Positions 43,845 through 54,345 of a DNA stretch of 64,000 nucleotides are shown here, one piece after another. Position 1 is the stretch's first letter. Every line of letters starts with the position of its first letter. This DNA is from Gambelia wislizenii (lineage: Eukaryota; Chordata; Lepidosauria; Squamata; Crotaphytidae). The stretch spans positions 277,039,501-277,103,500 of the forward strand of contig JAUMIR010000004.1 in NCBI GenBank assembly GCA_030847615.1. Direction: 5' to 3'. A program made the position numbers and the translations under genes. The notes under the pieces are model-generated. The model was not told the DNA's origin, did no database searches, and was given only the letters and a program-made list of their open reading frames with translations.

Positions 43845-44895
43845 CCTCACAACCAGGAGAGTATGTACTCTCTCTCTGGCTTTTCTTCGCAAACGAAGAT
43901 TCAGGAAGGACTCATCCTGCGTTTTCTGCAAGTGCGCTGATGACTAAAAAGGCCAATCCAAGATAGACAAGTCCGGTTGCAGAAAGCACAGCAGAAGGTT
44001 TCCTCGGGTGATGTTACCCCGTTGTGATTCTTTCTGCGTTGCCATTTCTCTTCAAGACTTGTTTGGCGTGAGTTCTCAAATAAGGCTGCAGCATTGTGGA
44101 TAGTGCTTCTCCATGCCTCCTGATGTGAGGCCAGGGCGGACCACTGTTGGTGATCAATTTGGCCAAGCCTGAGATGTTGTTTCAGGGAGTCCTTGTATCG
44201 CTTTTTTGGAGCACCCCTCTTACACTGACCCGTGGCGAGTTCACCGTAGAGTACTATTTTGGGGAGGCGATGGTCCTCCATCCTAGACACATGCCCTGCC
44301 CAGTGCAGCTGTGTTCTCAATATCATGGCCTCAATGCTGGTGATCCCTGCTTGCTCAAGGACAGCAACATTCGTTACATAGTCAGTCCAGTGTATATTTG
44401 GGATTGTGCGTAAACAGCGCTGGTGGAAGCGTTCGAGGAATCGTAGGTGGTGGCAATAGGTGACCCATGTTTCAGATCCATAAAGGAGAATAGACAGTAC
44501 AATGGCTCTATACACACTGATTTTTGTGTTTCGCCTCAGGTGTTTATTACTCCAGACTCTTTTGTAAAGTCTTCCAAATGTGCTATGTGCCTTTGCTAAT
44601 CTGTGATCAATCTCTTTGTCAATCTTGGCATCTGAGAAGATGATGCTTCCCAGGTAGGTGAACTGCTGAACAGACTTAAGCACAGAGCTGCCGATGGCAA
44701 TGTGGGGATGGTGGTGTTCGTCCTGTGGTGCAGGTTGGTAAAGAACTTCTGTTTTCTTCAGGTTGACTTCCAGCCCAAAGAGCTCTGCAGCTGTTGCAAA
44801 GCAGGATGTTAGGTGCTGCAGAGCTGCTTCTGTGTGGGCAACAAGGGCATAGCTCAAAACATCATTAGGGTACGCAAGCCTCTTTCCCACGACAA
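43845..44895 (-). mobile_element. Second LINE (clade not assigned), 3' part, inside the L1
   Basis: Antisense LINE coding region followed by a short 3' part with GAATCTTCGTTTGCGAAGAA, GCCAGAGAGAG. It separates the L1 coding end (about 43780) from the L1 3' end (44900-45020). No clear duplication was found; boundaries are approximate. Confidence 0.65.
43901..44890 (-). pseudogene. Non-LTR reverse transcriptase, C-terminal part, degraded YADD
   Basis: An open frame of 329 codons, the longest in the window. Residues 5-9 read LAYPND where the family has a YADD box, and a few extra residues precede ALVAHTEAAL, so the catalytic aspartate pair is damaged. Then come GLEVNLKKTEVLYQP, FTYLGSIIFSDAKIDKEI, a VYRAIVLSILLYGSETW thumb region, and LHWAGHVSRMEDHRLPK. 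Near residues 301-321 is a C-x2-C-x12-H-x3-C zinc-finger-like end (CAFC...H...C). Related proteins are widespread in vertebrate and invertebrate genomes as retrotransposon products; I do not assign a clade. The first ATG is only the first in-frame one. Confidence 0.75.
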
Positions 44896-45193
44896 GGGGG
44901 CGTCAATGGAGAGGTATCTCTGTATGTCGTTTTGTGGTAACCTGTAACCACAAAATGGATATGTTCAATGTATTTTACTATTCTACATAAATAAAAAGAA
45001 ATTAAACAGAAAAAAAATAGAAAAAGTTATGCTGGCAAAAGAACGGGATTTTGGGGGGTGGTCTGATAAAGTCCTAGTTGTTGTGTGTAAATCTGTTGTT
45101 CCCTGCCTCAATCCATGGGGAGAGGTGGGTAAGAAATAACAACAACATGTGAGGGGTTAATGCATCCAATGCAATGTCTGTTTCTGTGCCTAT

Positions 45194-45319
45194 CAGGGCT
45201 TGCAAAGATTACATTTTCAGACAATTACTCCCAGAATTCCTAGTCACCTTTGGCCACTAGCCATGCTTGCTGGTGGACTCTGGGAGCTGTAATTCAAAAA
45301 GTAACTTTTCCAGGCTCTC
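45194..45319. mobile_element. MITE with CAGGGCTTG...-type ends
   Basis: CAGGGCTTGCAAAGATTACA and, inverted, AAAAAGTAACTTTTCCAGGC bracket arms ATTACTCCCAGAATTCC and GGACTCTGGGAGCTGTAATT. Word content fits a reptile hAT MITE. The duplication is not clear. Confidence 0.55.
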
Positions 45320-46145
45320 ATGACCACCAAGTACATTGCCCATTTTGCCTGTATTTTGTTGGGGGTGTTTGTTTGTTTGGGTAGAGTACAAAGAAAGAAG
45401 CAATTGTTTGCACAGATCCAACCTAAGTAAGCAGACCTTCACAGTACATTGCCCCGGTATGGCCCATGGCTAGTGAAAACTTCAGAGAACAGTGTGCTGC
45501 CTTGACGGAGTGCAAGGCTGACATACTCCAGCCTTCAAAGTGCATCGTTATCCTATAGATGCAAAGTTATCCATCACCCATCCAATACAGAATCAATGTG
45601 TGTGGCAAAGATAGCCTTTCTTACATAGAAGGTAAGGAAAACAACATTTCTATGTGTCTGTACATAAAAACTTAAGTCACCTAGCCTGTGTTTTGTCACA
45701 GAAGTGTTGGGGATGTTTTCATCATCTCAGTAACATACTTGACTTCCTTGATTTCTTACTTCCCTGATTAGCAAGGGAGTTTTCCTTGCCAAGCCTTCAA
45801 CAAACACACACAATTAACCTTCACTTAGTCTCATTCTTTATCACATAGCCACAACCACAGCTGCTGAGGGATGCTGCAGTTGGGGCTGTGGCTGCTGCCC
45901 CTTTGGGATATGAGTAGCAGTAGCCAGTAGCCATCAAGGCAATTTCCATTGCCATGGCAGGCCAGCATTGTACATTGTAACCAGTCTGAAGTGTTGTCAA
46001 GTATGCTGTGTCATGTAGTTCTCTCTGCATTGGCTTTCTTGTGTCCAACCCCAAAGTGGTGGGGTGAGAGAAGTAATAGAACAAGCCTCCCTCACAAGGC
46101 TGGCATTTTAAAAGTACAGGCTGAGATCCTGCACCAAATAGATGT
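45320..46145. other. No gene recognised
   Basis: Unassigned. A 109-codon minus-strand frame at 45821-46150 has no recognisable domain. Confidence 0.4.
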
Positions 46146-46380
46146 AGCATAACTTTATGTTCACTGAGTTATGCCTCAATTGTGCTATCCTACCTTGTTA
46201 CAGTTTTGCAATATTACACAACCAAATGTGCATTGTGCATTGATGTGTAATGCACATCCTCATGCAGTTATGCAATCAAGGCATGATGCACAACAATGCA
46301 CAAATGCGTAGTAATACACAATGGCTCCACAAACACAACCCTGCTTTTGTAACCTTCAACTGAATATGGCCAGAAAATTT
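46146..46380 (+). repeat. Second copy of the TGCACAATG-rich repeat
   Basis: GCATAACTTTATGTTCACTG and AGTTATGCCTCAATTGTGCT parallel GCATAACTTTATGCTCAGAG and AGTTATGCCTCAGTTGTGCT at 19338. Then TGTGCATTGTGCATTGATG and GATGCACAACAATGCACAAA, and a shared CTTTTGTAAC..TCAACTGAATA end. Agreement extends over about 200 bp. Confidence 0.7.
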
Positions 46381-47505
46381 CTACCAACTTGTCAGGATTC
46401 ACACAAGCAGATGCAAGGAGGTCCAGGAAGAATCAGAGGAAGCTGAAGGTGAGCAAAACCATCCTCCAAAAGGGGATTTTTCTAAACAAGCAGGCCAAAA
46501 ATGGGGGTGGGGGGTGGGCAGAGCAATTAGTAATATAACACCTTCTCCTCTAGATAGTTTTTCTGTTCTGGTTCAAACCCAAGTATGTTAATAAAACAAA
46601 AAGCAAAAACTTCTAATAAGAAGTAAATATAGACATAGAAGTAGAAATAGACATAGTAGTAGTTGTTGTTGCAGTAGTAGTAGTACAGAGTAAATAACAA
46701 TAACAATAGTAAAAATTATAGTACAGAGGCTTACACTGCATCATTGAGGCATACCATAATTGCTCACTTAGAAAGGTTAATTTTTTTAAAGGCTGGTATT
46801 TAACATGGAAAACACTTACCATAACTGGCAAGAACCATTGGTGGAAGCAAAGAAAGAGATGCTGAGGACTGCCAATCAGAAATACAACTGGAAGCCAAGC
46901 AGTGAATCAGGAGGAAGATGAGTATATTAGACATACACATCTGATGCCACAGCATATGTCACAAACACAGACACCCAGCAATAAAATAAATCATGTCATT
47001 TTTATGAATTACACTCTTTAAGTGAACAACCAAAATATCACTTTGGAAAAAAATGTCAGATTATTTCAGGAACAGAAAGAAATAGATGATTATGGAGGCA
47101 AACCCATGAAAAGCAAGATCTTGTTGGGATAGTAGGAAGAAAAGCAGTAACTCCCATTTACAAAGCCCCCTGGAAACCATGATAAACAACATGAAGCATA
47201 TTTAAAATGTATGTGGCTTTTATCTCAGTGATATGCTTACAACGTTCTCCCTCCCATCTTTGTGTGCCCATCAAAAAGCCAAACCAAAATGAACAACAAC
47301 ACCTGTAGAAGAACTAGAAGAAGTTTTTTTTTACATAACTAACAACATCTAGTGTCATCATGGAGCCCTTCCCTCAGATTCATGTCACAGAGGCACTATT
47401 TCAGATTTCGACCACTGAATGGAAACTAAGACTTGCCTTAGTCTTGGATAGCAAAGAGGATTTCTGATGCTTTTCAGAAACAAATCTCAGAAATCTCAAA
47501 GATAC
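46381..47505. other. No gene; TAGTAG/ATAG-rich tract
   Basis: Simple A/T/G-rich repeats at about 46618-46690 (AGTAGTAGTTGTTGTT, AACAATAACAATAG). Otherwise unassigned. Confidence 0.4.
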
Positions 47506-47580
47506 AAGAATAAGTAGTTTTGGGGGGTTTCAATTACCCAGATATCTGCTGGGAGTCTAACTCTGCATAGGCTGACAAAC

Positions 47581-47871
47581 AAATTCCAGCTGTGCCTTGC
47601 AGACAATTTCTTATTTCAAAGAGTAGAGGAAGGAACCAGGGGATCAACAGCCCTGGACTTGATCCTAGCCAATAAGGAGGAGTTGGTCACTGGAATCCAA
47701 GTAGTCAGTACTTTAGGGGGAAAGGACCATGTAATGCTAGAATTCATAATTGTGCGACAGGGCAAAGAAGAGTATGGTCAAACACAGACCTTGGATTTCA
47801 GGAAAGCCAGTTTTAGCAAGCTAAGGAAACTACTGGGTGGAATCCCTTGGAAAAAGGAAAAAGACACCTAA
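47581..47871 (+). pseudogene. CR1 apurinic-type endonuclease, C-terminal part
   Basis: A frame from about 47590 gives LCLADNFLFQRVEEGTRGST, ALDLILANKEELVTGIQVVS and TLGGKDHVMLEFIIVRQGKE. The D-H pair in GGKDHVM corresponds to the SDH motif of CR1-type AP endonucleases, which nick the target DNA for priming. TLDFRKASFSKLRKLLGGIP follows, the start of the linker. The upstream half of the domain is shifted or lost (FNYPDICWESN in another frame at about 47529). Confidence 0.75.
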
Positions 47872-48074
47872 CAAGGGTGGAAGTTCTTGATGAAACAGCT
47901 GCAAAAAACATAGTCACAAACAATCCCATGGAAGAAGAAGAAAATGGGAAACATCTGAAAAAGCCAATGTGGCTGCACAGCAAATTCAAGGAGGAGCTGA
48001 AAATTTAAAAGTGCATGTATAAAGAATTGAAGGAAGAATAAATCACCAAGGAAGAGTACAGATGTGTAGCCCAA

Positions 48075-48751
48075 GGGCTTGTCTACACAAGCCCCCCCCC
48101 AATGTAGTGCCCCACATAAAAAGCAGTGGTTTTACTCCCAGCAGCACCCATAAGCTTCACATCCCAGATGACAGCTGAGGAAGGGAGAAGAGGGCTCTTT
48201 GCCCTCTTCCCCCTTCCTTGGCCCCACGGGTGGGTGGGTGCCAGAGAATCAAGGTGGGCGTGTCGGCAGTGGCAGTGGGACAGGGATGGAGGGAACCGGG
48301 GAAGGAAGAAGAGGAAAAGAGAGCCCTCCTCCCTTCTCCTCCCCAACAGTGACGGCAGTCATGGCAGCAGCGGCAGGACTGGGGATGTGGGAATGACAGC
48401 CGCACTCCCCCTTCCCCATCCCTGATTGCTTGGGGAAAAAATGGTGTCTGTGAGCACTTGCCTTGCTAGCAAGCCCTGCCCCCTGCACTTGTATGGCCAA
48501 TCAAATTTGTGCTTCCTCTCATTTGGGCAAATGAATCAGATTGTCTTGCTTGTCCTAATGAGCAGGAATGTGCCCCACCTTGTAGGGTGTTTAAAAAAAA
48601 AAGACATGGTATGCCACGAAGGCTTTTCTGGAGAGTTTTTTGGCCTCCGCCCCCTCCTTCACAATAAGGCGATATCACACGGGATACCATTAGGACAGTT
48701 AGGATTCTCCTCGCATTCCATGAGGAGTTTATTCACCATTTGGACTACCCC
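48075..48751. mobile_element. Group B DNA element in a CR1, TSD CAA
   Basis: The left end is GGGCTTGTCTACACAAG. The right end GGACTACCCCC is a diverged inverse. CAA flanks both (48072-48074 and 48752-48754), and CR1 coding sequence resumes directly after, which fixes the boundaries. An internal inverted repeat pairs GAAGGGAGAAGAGGGCTCT (48180) with AGAGAGCCCTCCTCCCTTCT (48319). Confidence 0.75.
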
Positions 48752-48901
48752 CAAGCTTGCAGAAATAGTATACTGAAAGCTAAAGCCCAGAATGAGCTGA
48801 GACTGGCTAAGGCAACAGGACAAAAATGGTGCAGAGAGGCTGAACTGCACCAATTGACACCATTGGGGGAGGGGTGACACCAGCCTTAGTGACGCCACAG
48901 C

Positions 48902-49074
48902 CTTCAAGTAGTCTGAATTATGATGACCCTAAGGTGACCCTAACAAGGGTTTTTCTGAGGCTGAGAGTATGTGACTTGTCCAAGGTCACCCAGTGGACTT
49001 TCATGGCCGAGCAGGGATTCAAACCCTGGTCTCCAGAGTTGTAGTCCAGCACTCAAACAATTACACCATGCTGG
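48902..49074 (-). mobile_element. Sauria SINE, partly deleted, inside the CR1
   Basis: Antisense: TTCAAGTAGTCTGAATTATG (tail), TGACTTGTCCAAGGTCACCC, GATTCAAACCCTGGTCTCCA and CAATTACACCATGCTGG (head). About 55 bp of the body after GTGACCCTAAC is missing relative to other copies. Confidence 0.8.
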
Positions 49075-49669
49075 GGTATGCTGAAGATGTCATTTATCTG
49101 GATTTCAGCAAAGTATTTGATAAAGTCCCCTATGATATTTTGATTAGCAACTTATTAAATGTGGAATAGGTGGAAACACCATTAGATGGATCCATAACTG
49201 GTTGGAAAACCGTCTTTAAAGAGTCATCATCAATGGCTTTGCTTCAAACTGGACGGAAGTCTTGAGTGGAGTGCCACAGGGTTCTGTTGTTATAAATTAT
49301 GCTCAATATATATGTGAATTGCAAGTAGACTTTTGATGCTTAAGGTAGGAAACTGTCTATTGCTAAAGTCTGTACACATAGTAAGAGGCATATTATTGGA
49401 AGGTTAGGGCAAAAGTCTGGATCCCTGGCCATCTTGGAGAGACTCATTTTAAATTACAAACTGAAATTTCCCTCCCTCCTGCTGAGAACAAAATGGTCTC
49501 ATTGAGAGCACTCAGTGCTTGCCAAACTGACTCAGACTGGTATACCCCTCATTGTAGGAACTGTTCAGTTTCCAGAGATATTGGTCAACCCCAAATAGGG
49601 CAGAGGTCTGTATTTGATTGGCATTGTTTCAGGTGCACAGCTCAATTGTTTGTCTCCTAGACCATCTAA

Positions 49670-50286
49670 AGACATTATCAGACTAGCATCTAAAAATGTT
49701 GTAATTCCACAGATGAAGATAATGGAAACATCATGACATTATAACACTTATTATCACACCTAGCTGTAATCATGTAAAAGAAATGTCATGGAATTATCAC
49801 ATGACCACCACTACTGCTTTAAGAATGGGAGCTTACTTCTGCAATTTGGCATGGGTGAGATTTTGGCGTTTTTTGCGAGAAGATGCAAGCATGCTTAAAA
49901 CTAAAAAAAAAAATTAATAAAGTAAATGAACACACAGTCACTGAAACAAACCTTAAAATATGCAAACTAAAGGGGACAGTTCATAAAAAGAGCATCCTTT
50001 GCTTCGTTTTTGCATTCTCACCAGGACGTTTTCTTGCTCAGGACTGCCCATTCATGCTGTAATCTCACGATTACAATGGGATGTGGTTTCACACATCATC
50101 AATACTGTGAAAAAAGTACTACTGATGACCTATTGACTGCTTGTCCTGTCAATTAGAACTGACACCTTTTTCATAGCTGGAGCATGGAGTAAAAATGAGA
50201 AGACAACTATGTCATGCAATAGCAGGACCCATTTCCACTACCCTGACATCATAATCCCATTATTTTTGCCACATATTATAATGTCC
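49670..50286. mobile_element. Probable group A DNA element, diverged
   Basis: Left AGACATTATCAGAC and right ATTATAATGTCC resemble inverted GGACATTATCAGAC ends; flanking TAA and TAT agree in two of three bases. In antisense orientation the interior shares words with 5019-5604 (ATAAAAAGAGCATCC, and ACACACAGTCACTGAAACAA at the corresponding place). Length is 617 against 586 bp. Confidence 0.5.
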
Positions 50287-50319
50287 TATGAGTCATTATC
50301 AGTGCCCAGAGGGTAAAAG

Positions 50320-50850
50320 GCAGCTGTCACATCAACATCTGCCCTTTGTACATGAGCCATAGGCTTTGCACTCATCACTCTAAGCACATGGGGCCTTTTG
50401 AATTCTCCAATAGAATAACATTCCCACCCAGAGGTGTCATTTTCACTCCAAGTGACAGCCTCCATGTTAGAAAAGGGCTATATATAGGCGAGAAAGGGAG
50501 AGAGTCCCTCTCTCTTCCTGCACTTTCCTTTCCAGAAGCATTCCCCAGAAGATCTGGAATCTTCTTTGTATCTAAAAGGTGAGAAAATCCATGTGTTTCT
50601 TAGTCTGCAGTCCCTTAAGCTTAAACTGCATACCTTCAGTGCCCCACCCCCACCCTAATTGGTTAGGAGTAGGGATTTAGCATATGTGTTCCCCCCTTTT
50701 CCTTTGAGAAACTGCTACTAACAGCTTGTATTGGATACAGACTCCTTTTGGTTTCTATTGCTATCTTTTTCTGTCTCCTTAATAAAGATATAATTGTTTT
50801 TGCTGCAAAAGGAAGCAATGGTCCTACCACATTCTGTGCTTGTCAGGTGT
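50320..50850 (+). promoter_or_regulatory. LTR-like or promoter-like unit (TATA, donor-like site, AATAAA)
   Basis: GGGCTATATATAGGCGAGAA gives a TATA box at about 50478. A C/T-rich stretch and AAAAGGTGAGAAAA, a good 5' splice-site match, follow at about 50575-50588. AATAAAG lies at 50781. TATA, then a short transcribed region, then a poly(A) signal is the layout of an LTR, but I find no certain TG...CA ends or duplication. A CR1 fragment begins right after. Confidence 0.3.
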
Positions 50851-50854
50851 CATC

Positions 50855-51361
50855 TGTAGTACTGTGTTCGGTTATGGGCACTTCATTTTAAGAAGATATA
50901 GACAAGCTGGAATGGGTTCAGAGAAGAGCAATAAAGATTACAAGAGGTATGGAGAACAAAAAATATGAGGAACAGTTAAGGGAGTTGGGCCTGTTCAGCC
51001 TGATGAAGAGAAGACTGAGAGATAACATGATCACACTCTTTAAATATCTAAAGGGCTATCTCAGAGAGGAGGGTGTAGGCTTGTTCTCTGCTGCCCCAGA
51101 GGGTAGGACTAGATCTAATGGTTTTAAGTTATAGGAGGGCAGGTTTTAATTGACTGTTACAAGGAACATCTTGATTATAAGGGCAGTTAATTAAAGGAAC
51201 CAGTTACCTGGTGGTGGAGTTTCATTCTATGGATGTCTTCAAAAAGAGGCCAGACAGCTACCTGGTGGGGATGGTCTAGCTGGATTTCCTGCATTAAGCA
51301 AGTGTTTGGACTCAGCCTATGGGATTCCTTACAACTTTATGATTCTATGATTCTGTGATTT
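50855..51361 (+). mobile_element. CR1 LINE 3' end, older copy
   Basis: ACTGTGTTCGGTTATGGGCA, then a frame with KKYEEQLRELGLFSLMKRRL and RDNMITLFKYLKGYL, SAAPEGRTRSNGFKL, and a 3' UTR ending TTATGATTCTATGATTCTG. More diverged from the others, so probably an earlier subfamily. Confidence 0.85.
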
Positions 51362-51450
51362 TACCATTTATTTCTCTTTTTATACATCACAATAAATTAT
51401 AGTAACTCCTCTCTTTCAAAAAAGTAAAAGGAGTTTTCCTTTGGCATGTA

Positions 51451-51739
51451 CAGTTGTCGTCCCTTCACATTCACGGGGATTAGATTCAGAAGACCCCCGC
51501 AAATGTGAATAATAACAGAGGCCCTGTTGCCACTTCCCCCCCACCTCCCCCACCCTCCTGAAAGTGGCAATAGGGCTTCAGAGGCCCTGTCGCCACTTTC
51601 CCCCACCTCCCCTGCCCTCCCGGAAGTGGCAACGGGGCTTCAGAGGCCCCATCGCCACTTCCCCCCCACTCCTCAGAATGGCAAACCACGAATATGTGGA
51701 ACCGCAAGTGTGGAGGCCCCGAATGTGGAGGGAGGACTG
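51451..51739. mobile_element. Pogo/Tigger-like MITE, TA duplication
   Basis: Left CAGTTGTCGTCCCTTCACAT, right GAATGTGGAGGGAGGACTG, TA on both sides (51449-51450, 51740-51741). The interior has three direct repeats of CGCCACTT/TGCCACTTCCCCC...GAAGTGGCAA at about 51530, 51590 and 51650. Same subfamily as 60284-60579. Confidence 0.85.
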
Positions 51740-52650
51740 TATAGTATGTATGCCTGGTACCTGAGGATGAATGTGTTGGTTTCTGTCACTATCACACATG
51801 TTCACTCATGAATCCATTCAGCTCTGGTTTTACATTCATCTATTTAAACAAATTAAAAACTGTACCAAAAGTTGTGCACATATTTGTACTTCATATGGCT
51901 AAATGTAATGCTTCTATTACAGACACTTCCAGTGGGGAGGTCATGTTGGCCTATTGCCACAAAACCAAACCAGTCTTGTGGACCATAAAGACTAATGCGC
52001 CAGATCCTACATCAAGGAGACTGAGTGTAACTGTACATGCAAGGGGATATGTGGGAGTTGTACAACAATTCCTGATTGGTGAATTGGGACTAAATGCACA
52101 TTGTACATAGATATATGTGATGTTATGCATATCTATGTTCAATGCACATTAAATCACAATGCAGTCAATGTGCTATGGCAGTGCATGCAGAACTCCACTT
52201 CCACATCCAAAATATGAATACCTCCATAGGTATAAGCCAATTTGCACCTTTGTATATTACAAGTTTTATTTGGTATAAGTATTCATGGACTGCACTCTAC
52301 TTCACTGAGTTGCAATTAACACATTTGTTCCCCCCCCCCACATGCATCCCTATACACAGTCAAATTTAAGCATTTCAACAAATATTCTGTCTCAGATTAT
52401 GCATTTTGAAACATATTTATCCTAATTATGTTTGGACCCACCAAACCTGGCCAAAGCCATCCTGGCTGCAGTCCAACTGATGAGGAGGGCAACAGGGTAG
52501 AGAAATTATGGATTGGGAGTTGATCAGTTCATTTTGGCTCTGACTGTGCACACTCCCATTCCTCAAGCACCCCGACAATGGGCCCATTTAATCCTGTAGA
52601 ACTCCATCTACTCTGTTCAGAGAAGCACATTCTTTTGTGATATATGCACT
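51740..52650. other. No gene; repeat fragment and TGCACA-type words
   Basis: Near 51933-52010, GGGGAGGTCATGTTGG, CCAGTCTTGTGGACCATAAA and GACTAATGCG resemble the GTAGCCATG-type repeat. Around 52085-52200, words such as AATGCACATTGTACAT, TCAATGCACATTAA and CAGTGCATGCAG recall the TGCACAATG repeat without clear alignment. Confidence 0.35.
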
Positions 52651-52651
52651 C

Positions 52652-53304
52652 TCTAAATGTAGTCTTAGTGGCCCACAAGCTGAACATGAGTCAGCAGTGT
52701 GATGCAGCAGCTAAAAAAGCCAATGCAATTCTAGGCTGCATTAATAGGAGTATAGTGTCTAGATCAAGGGAAGTAATAGTGCCACTCTATTCTGCTTTGG
52801 TCAGACCTCACCTGGAATACTGTGTCCAGTTCTGGGCACCACAATTCAGGAAGGATGTTGAGAATCTGGAACATGTCCAGAGGAGGGCAACCAGGATGGT
52901 TGGTGGGAGGTCTGGAAGCCATGACCTATGAGGAGCTGGGCATGTTTAGCCTAGAGAAGAGAAGGTTGAGAAGGGACATGATAGCTATGTTTAAATATTT
53001 GAAGGGGTGTCATACTGAGGATGGAGCAAGCTTGTTTTCCGCTGCTCCAGAAACTAGGACACAGAGCAATGGACCCAAACTACAGGAAAAGAGATTCCAC
53101 TGAAACATTAGGAAGAACTTCCTGACAGTAAGAGCTGTTTGGCAGTGGAAGCGCTGCCTCGTAGTGTGATAGAATCTCCTTCTTTGAAGGTTTTTAAACA
53201 GGCTGGATGGCCATCTGTCTGGAATGATTTGACTATGTATTCCTGCATGGCAGGAGTTAGACTGGATGGCCCTTGTGGTCTCTTCCAACTCTATGATGCT
53301 ATGA
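52652..53304 (+). mobile_element. CR1 LINE 3' end
   Basis: From [20 protein letters not shown] (reverse transcriptase after the palm) through [20 protein letters not shown], then FSLEKRRLRRDMIAMFKYLK and the 3' UTR to CTATGATGCTATGAA. Frame shifts near 52900 and 53130. Very similar to 23890-25114. Confidence 0.9.
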
Positions 53305-53387
53305 AACCTATCTCAACCTCCTCAAATGGTGTCTCTGAGCAGGGATAAGTTGAATGGCCAGATAGATCATTGTTAAGTGCCTTAAAC

Positions 53388-53805
53388 TGGCATAACCCCA
53401 GTTTGTGCCAGCAAGAGCATTATTAAAGATGCTGCGCAAGGAGGTATCTGGAACTTCTTTGGACAACAACTCTATCTCAGCTGCACAAGGGCAGCTGAGG
53501 GCTTCCAGGCACAGTTCTTTCCTCTGGCCATGGAGTGGTTGCAGAGGTTGCTGCCCTTGCAGGCCCAGGAAAACATAGCAGCTTTTGACCTTGTCCATGT
53601 TGTGATGGCTGCTTCTCTTTTACCAGGTGTGCAAGTGCAGCTGGACAGTTCCCAGGGCCATTCCCCACAGCCAATCAGTGGCTGGGAGGTGGGGACTGTA
53701 CCTGGAAGCCTTCAGCTGCCAGTAGCACCCAGCGGTAAAGAAGTAGCTACTGCCCTCCCTCTCCCAGAAATCATCATAAATACACAAAGGTTTACACTAT
53801 GCCAT
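53388..53805. repeat. Inverted-repeat element of unknown family
   Basis: GGGCAGCTGAGGGCTTCCAG (about 53488) pairs with CTGGAAGCCTTCAGCTGCC (about 53702). The next bases inward also pair (GCACAGTTC against GGACTGTAC). Outer parts pair weakly. No duplication found. Confidence 0.45.
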
Positions 53806-54345
53806 TTGGCCAACAAGATCTTAGTATATATCCCCCCCCCCTGCCTTTCTACAGTTTCCATCAACTTCTTTCTCACCTATCCCTACAGTGAAATACCCAG
53901 TAGCTTTTGGCTCTTCATCTAACTTTTAAAAACTTTCTGAGAATTGATGAGCTCAGAATTCCCTGGGGTTAAGCCTCAGGAATGATATCTGTCTGTCTAA
54001 AGTCTCACATTATTATTATTTTTAAAAGGAAGTATGAAGAAGTGAAATTGATGCTTTCTGGGTGGCAGCTGATGCCACATGAGGTTTAAGGTCATTCTTG
54101 CCTTCTTTGGAAATTTGAACATAATTACCTTTCTCCCCTGCACACACACAAAATTGTCAGTTCAACATCAGCTGTCATGAAATAAACTCAGTTGCCTCAG
54201 CACAGAGACTTTGATTGACAGTCTCCTTGTGGAGTTTATGTCAAAATGAAACAATGTTTTCCCCAAAATCTATGTCTCCAGATCACAGAGTGGCTACAGC
54301 TCTGAAGAAGATGAAATCTGTCCCTTGCTACCTTAGTTACATTGG
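53806..54345. other. No gene recognised
   Basis: Unassigned; C-run at 53831-53840. Confidence 0.4.

Larger units (their letters stand above)
41054..45020 (+). mobile_element. L1 LINE, 5'-truncated, with two LINEs inside
   Basis: Plus-strand L1 ORF2 downstream of the polymerase core (FKYLGI near 41190, then LLGQIAILKMFALPKLLFLL), continuing after the nested L1 into the C-terminal region, then a 3' part and an A-rich end near 45009-45020. AAAAAGTTAT at 41044-41053 and 45021-45030 looks like its target duplication. The first 55 bp (41054-41108) are A/T simple sequence of unclear origin. Confidence 0.75.
40510..45074. mobile_element. Group A DNA element, TSD TAG, enlarged by LINE insertions
   Basis: Ends GGACTTTAACAGAC and GTCTGATAAAGTCC with TAG on both sides (40507-40509 and 45075-45077). 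The element's own sequence is 40510-41053 and 45031-45074; the rest is nested LINE DNA. Its body matches 5019-5604 (TTATTGATGGCTGAAGCTGT against TTATTGATGGCCCAAGCCAT, and ACATCCAGGTAGGTGACAC). Confidence 0.85.
39862..45145 (+). mobile_element. L2 LINE 3' end, split by nested insertions
   Basis: The pieces 39862-40210, 40414-40509 and 45075-45145 join into one L2 end: a GYWARxKVLDVTFKAL-like coding stretch, GAATTTAAAATAGCATTAAA, CAGGCCTATCCAGATGATTT, then after the 4.6-kb insertion CTGTTGTTCCCTGCCTCAAT and GAGGTGGGTAAGAAATAA. The copy at 28560-31060 has the same order without these breaks, which supports the join. Confidence 0.8.
47506..49305 (+). mobile_element. CR1 LINE, endonuclease to early RT, broken twice
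   Basis: CR1 pieces at 47506-48071, 48752-48900 and 49075-49305. They are separated by a group B DNA element and a Sauria SINE. Coding order is endonuclease C-terminal part, linker (KAKAQNELRLAK at about 48777-48812), then the DVIYLDFSKVFDKVPYDILI region of the polymerase and a QGSV-like end near 49290. No 3' UTR is attached here. Confidence 0.8.
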
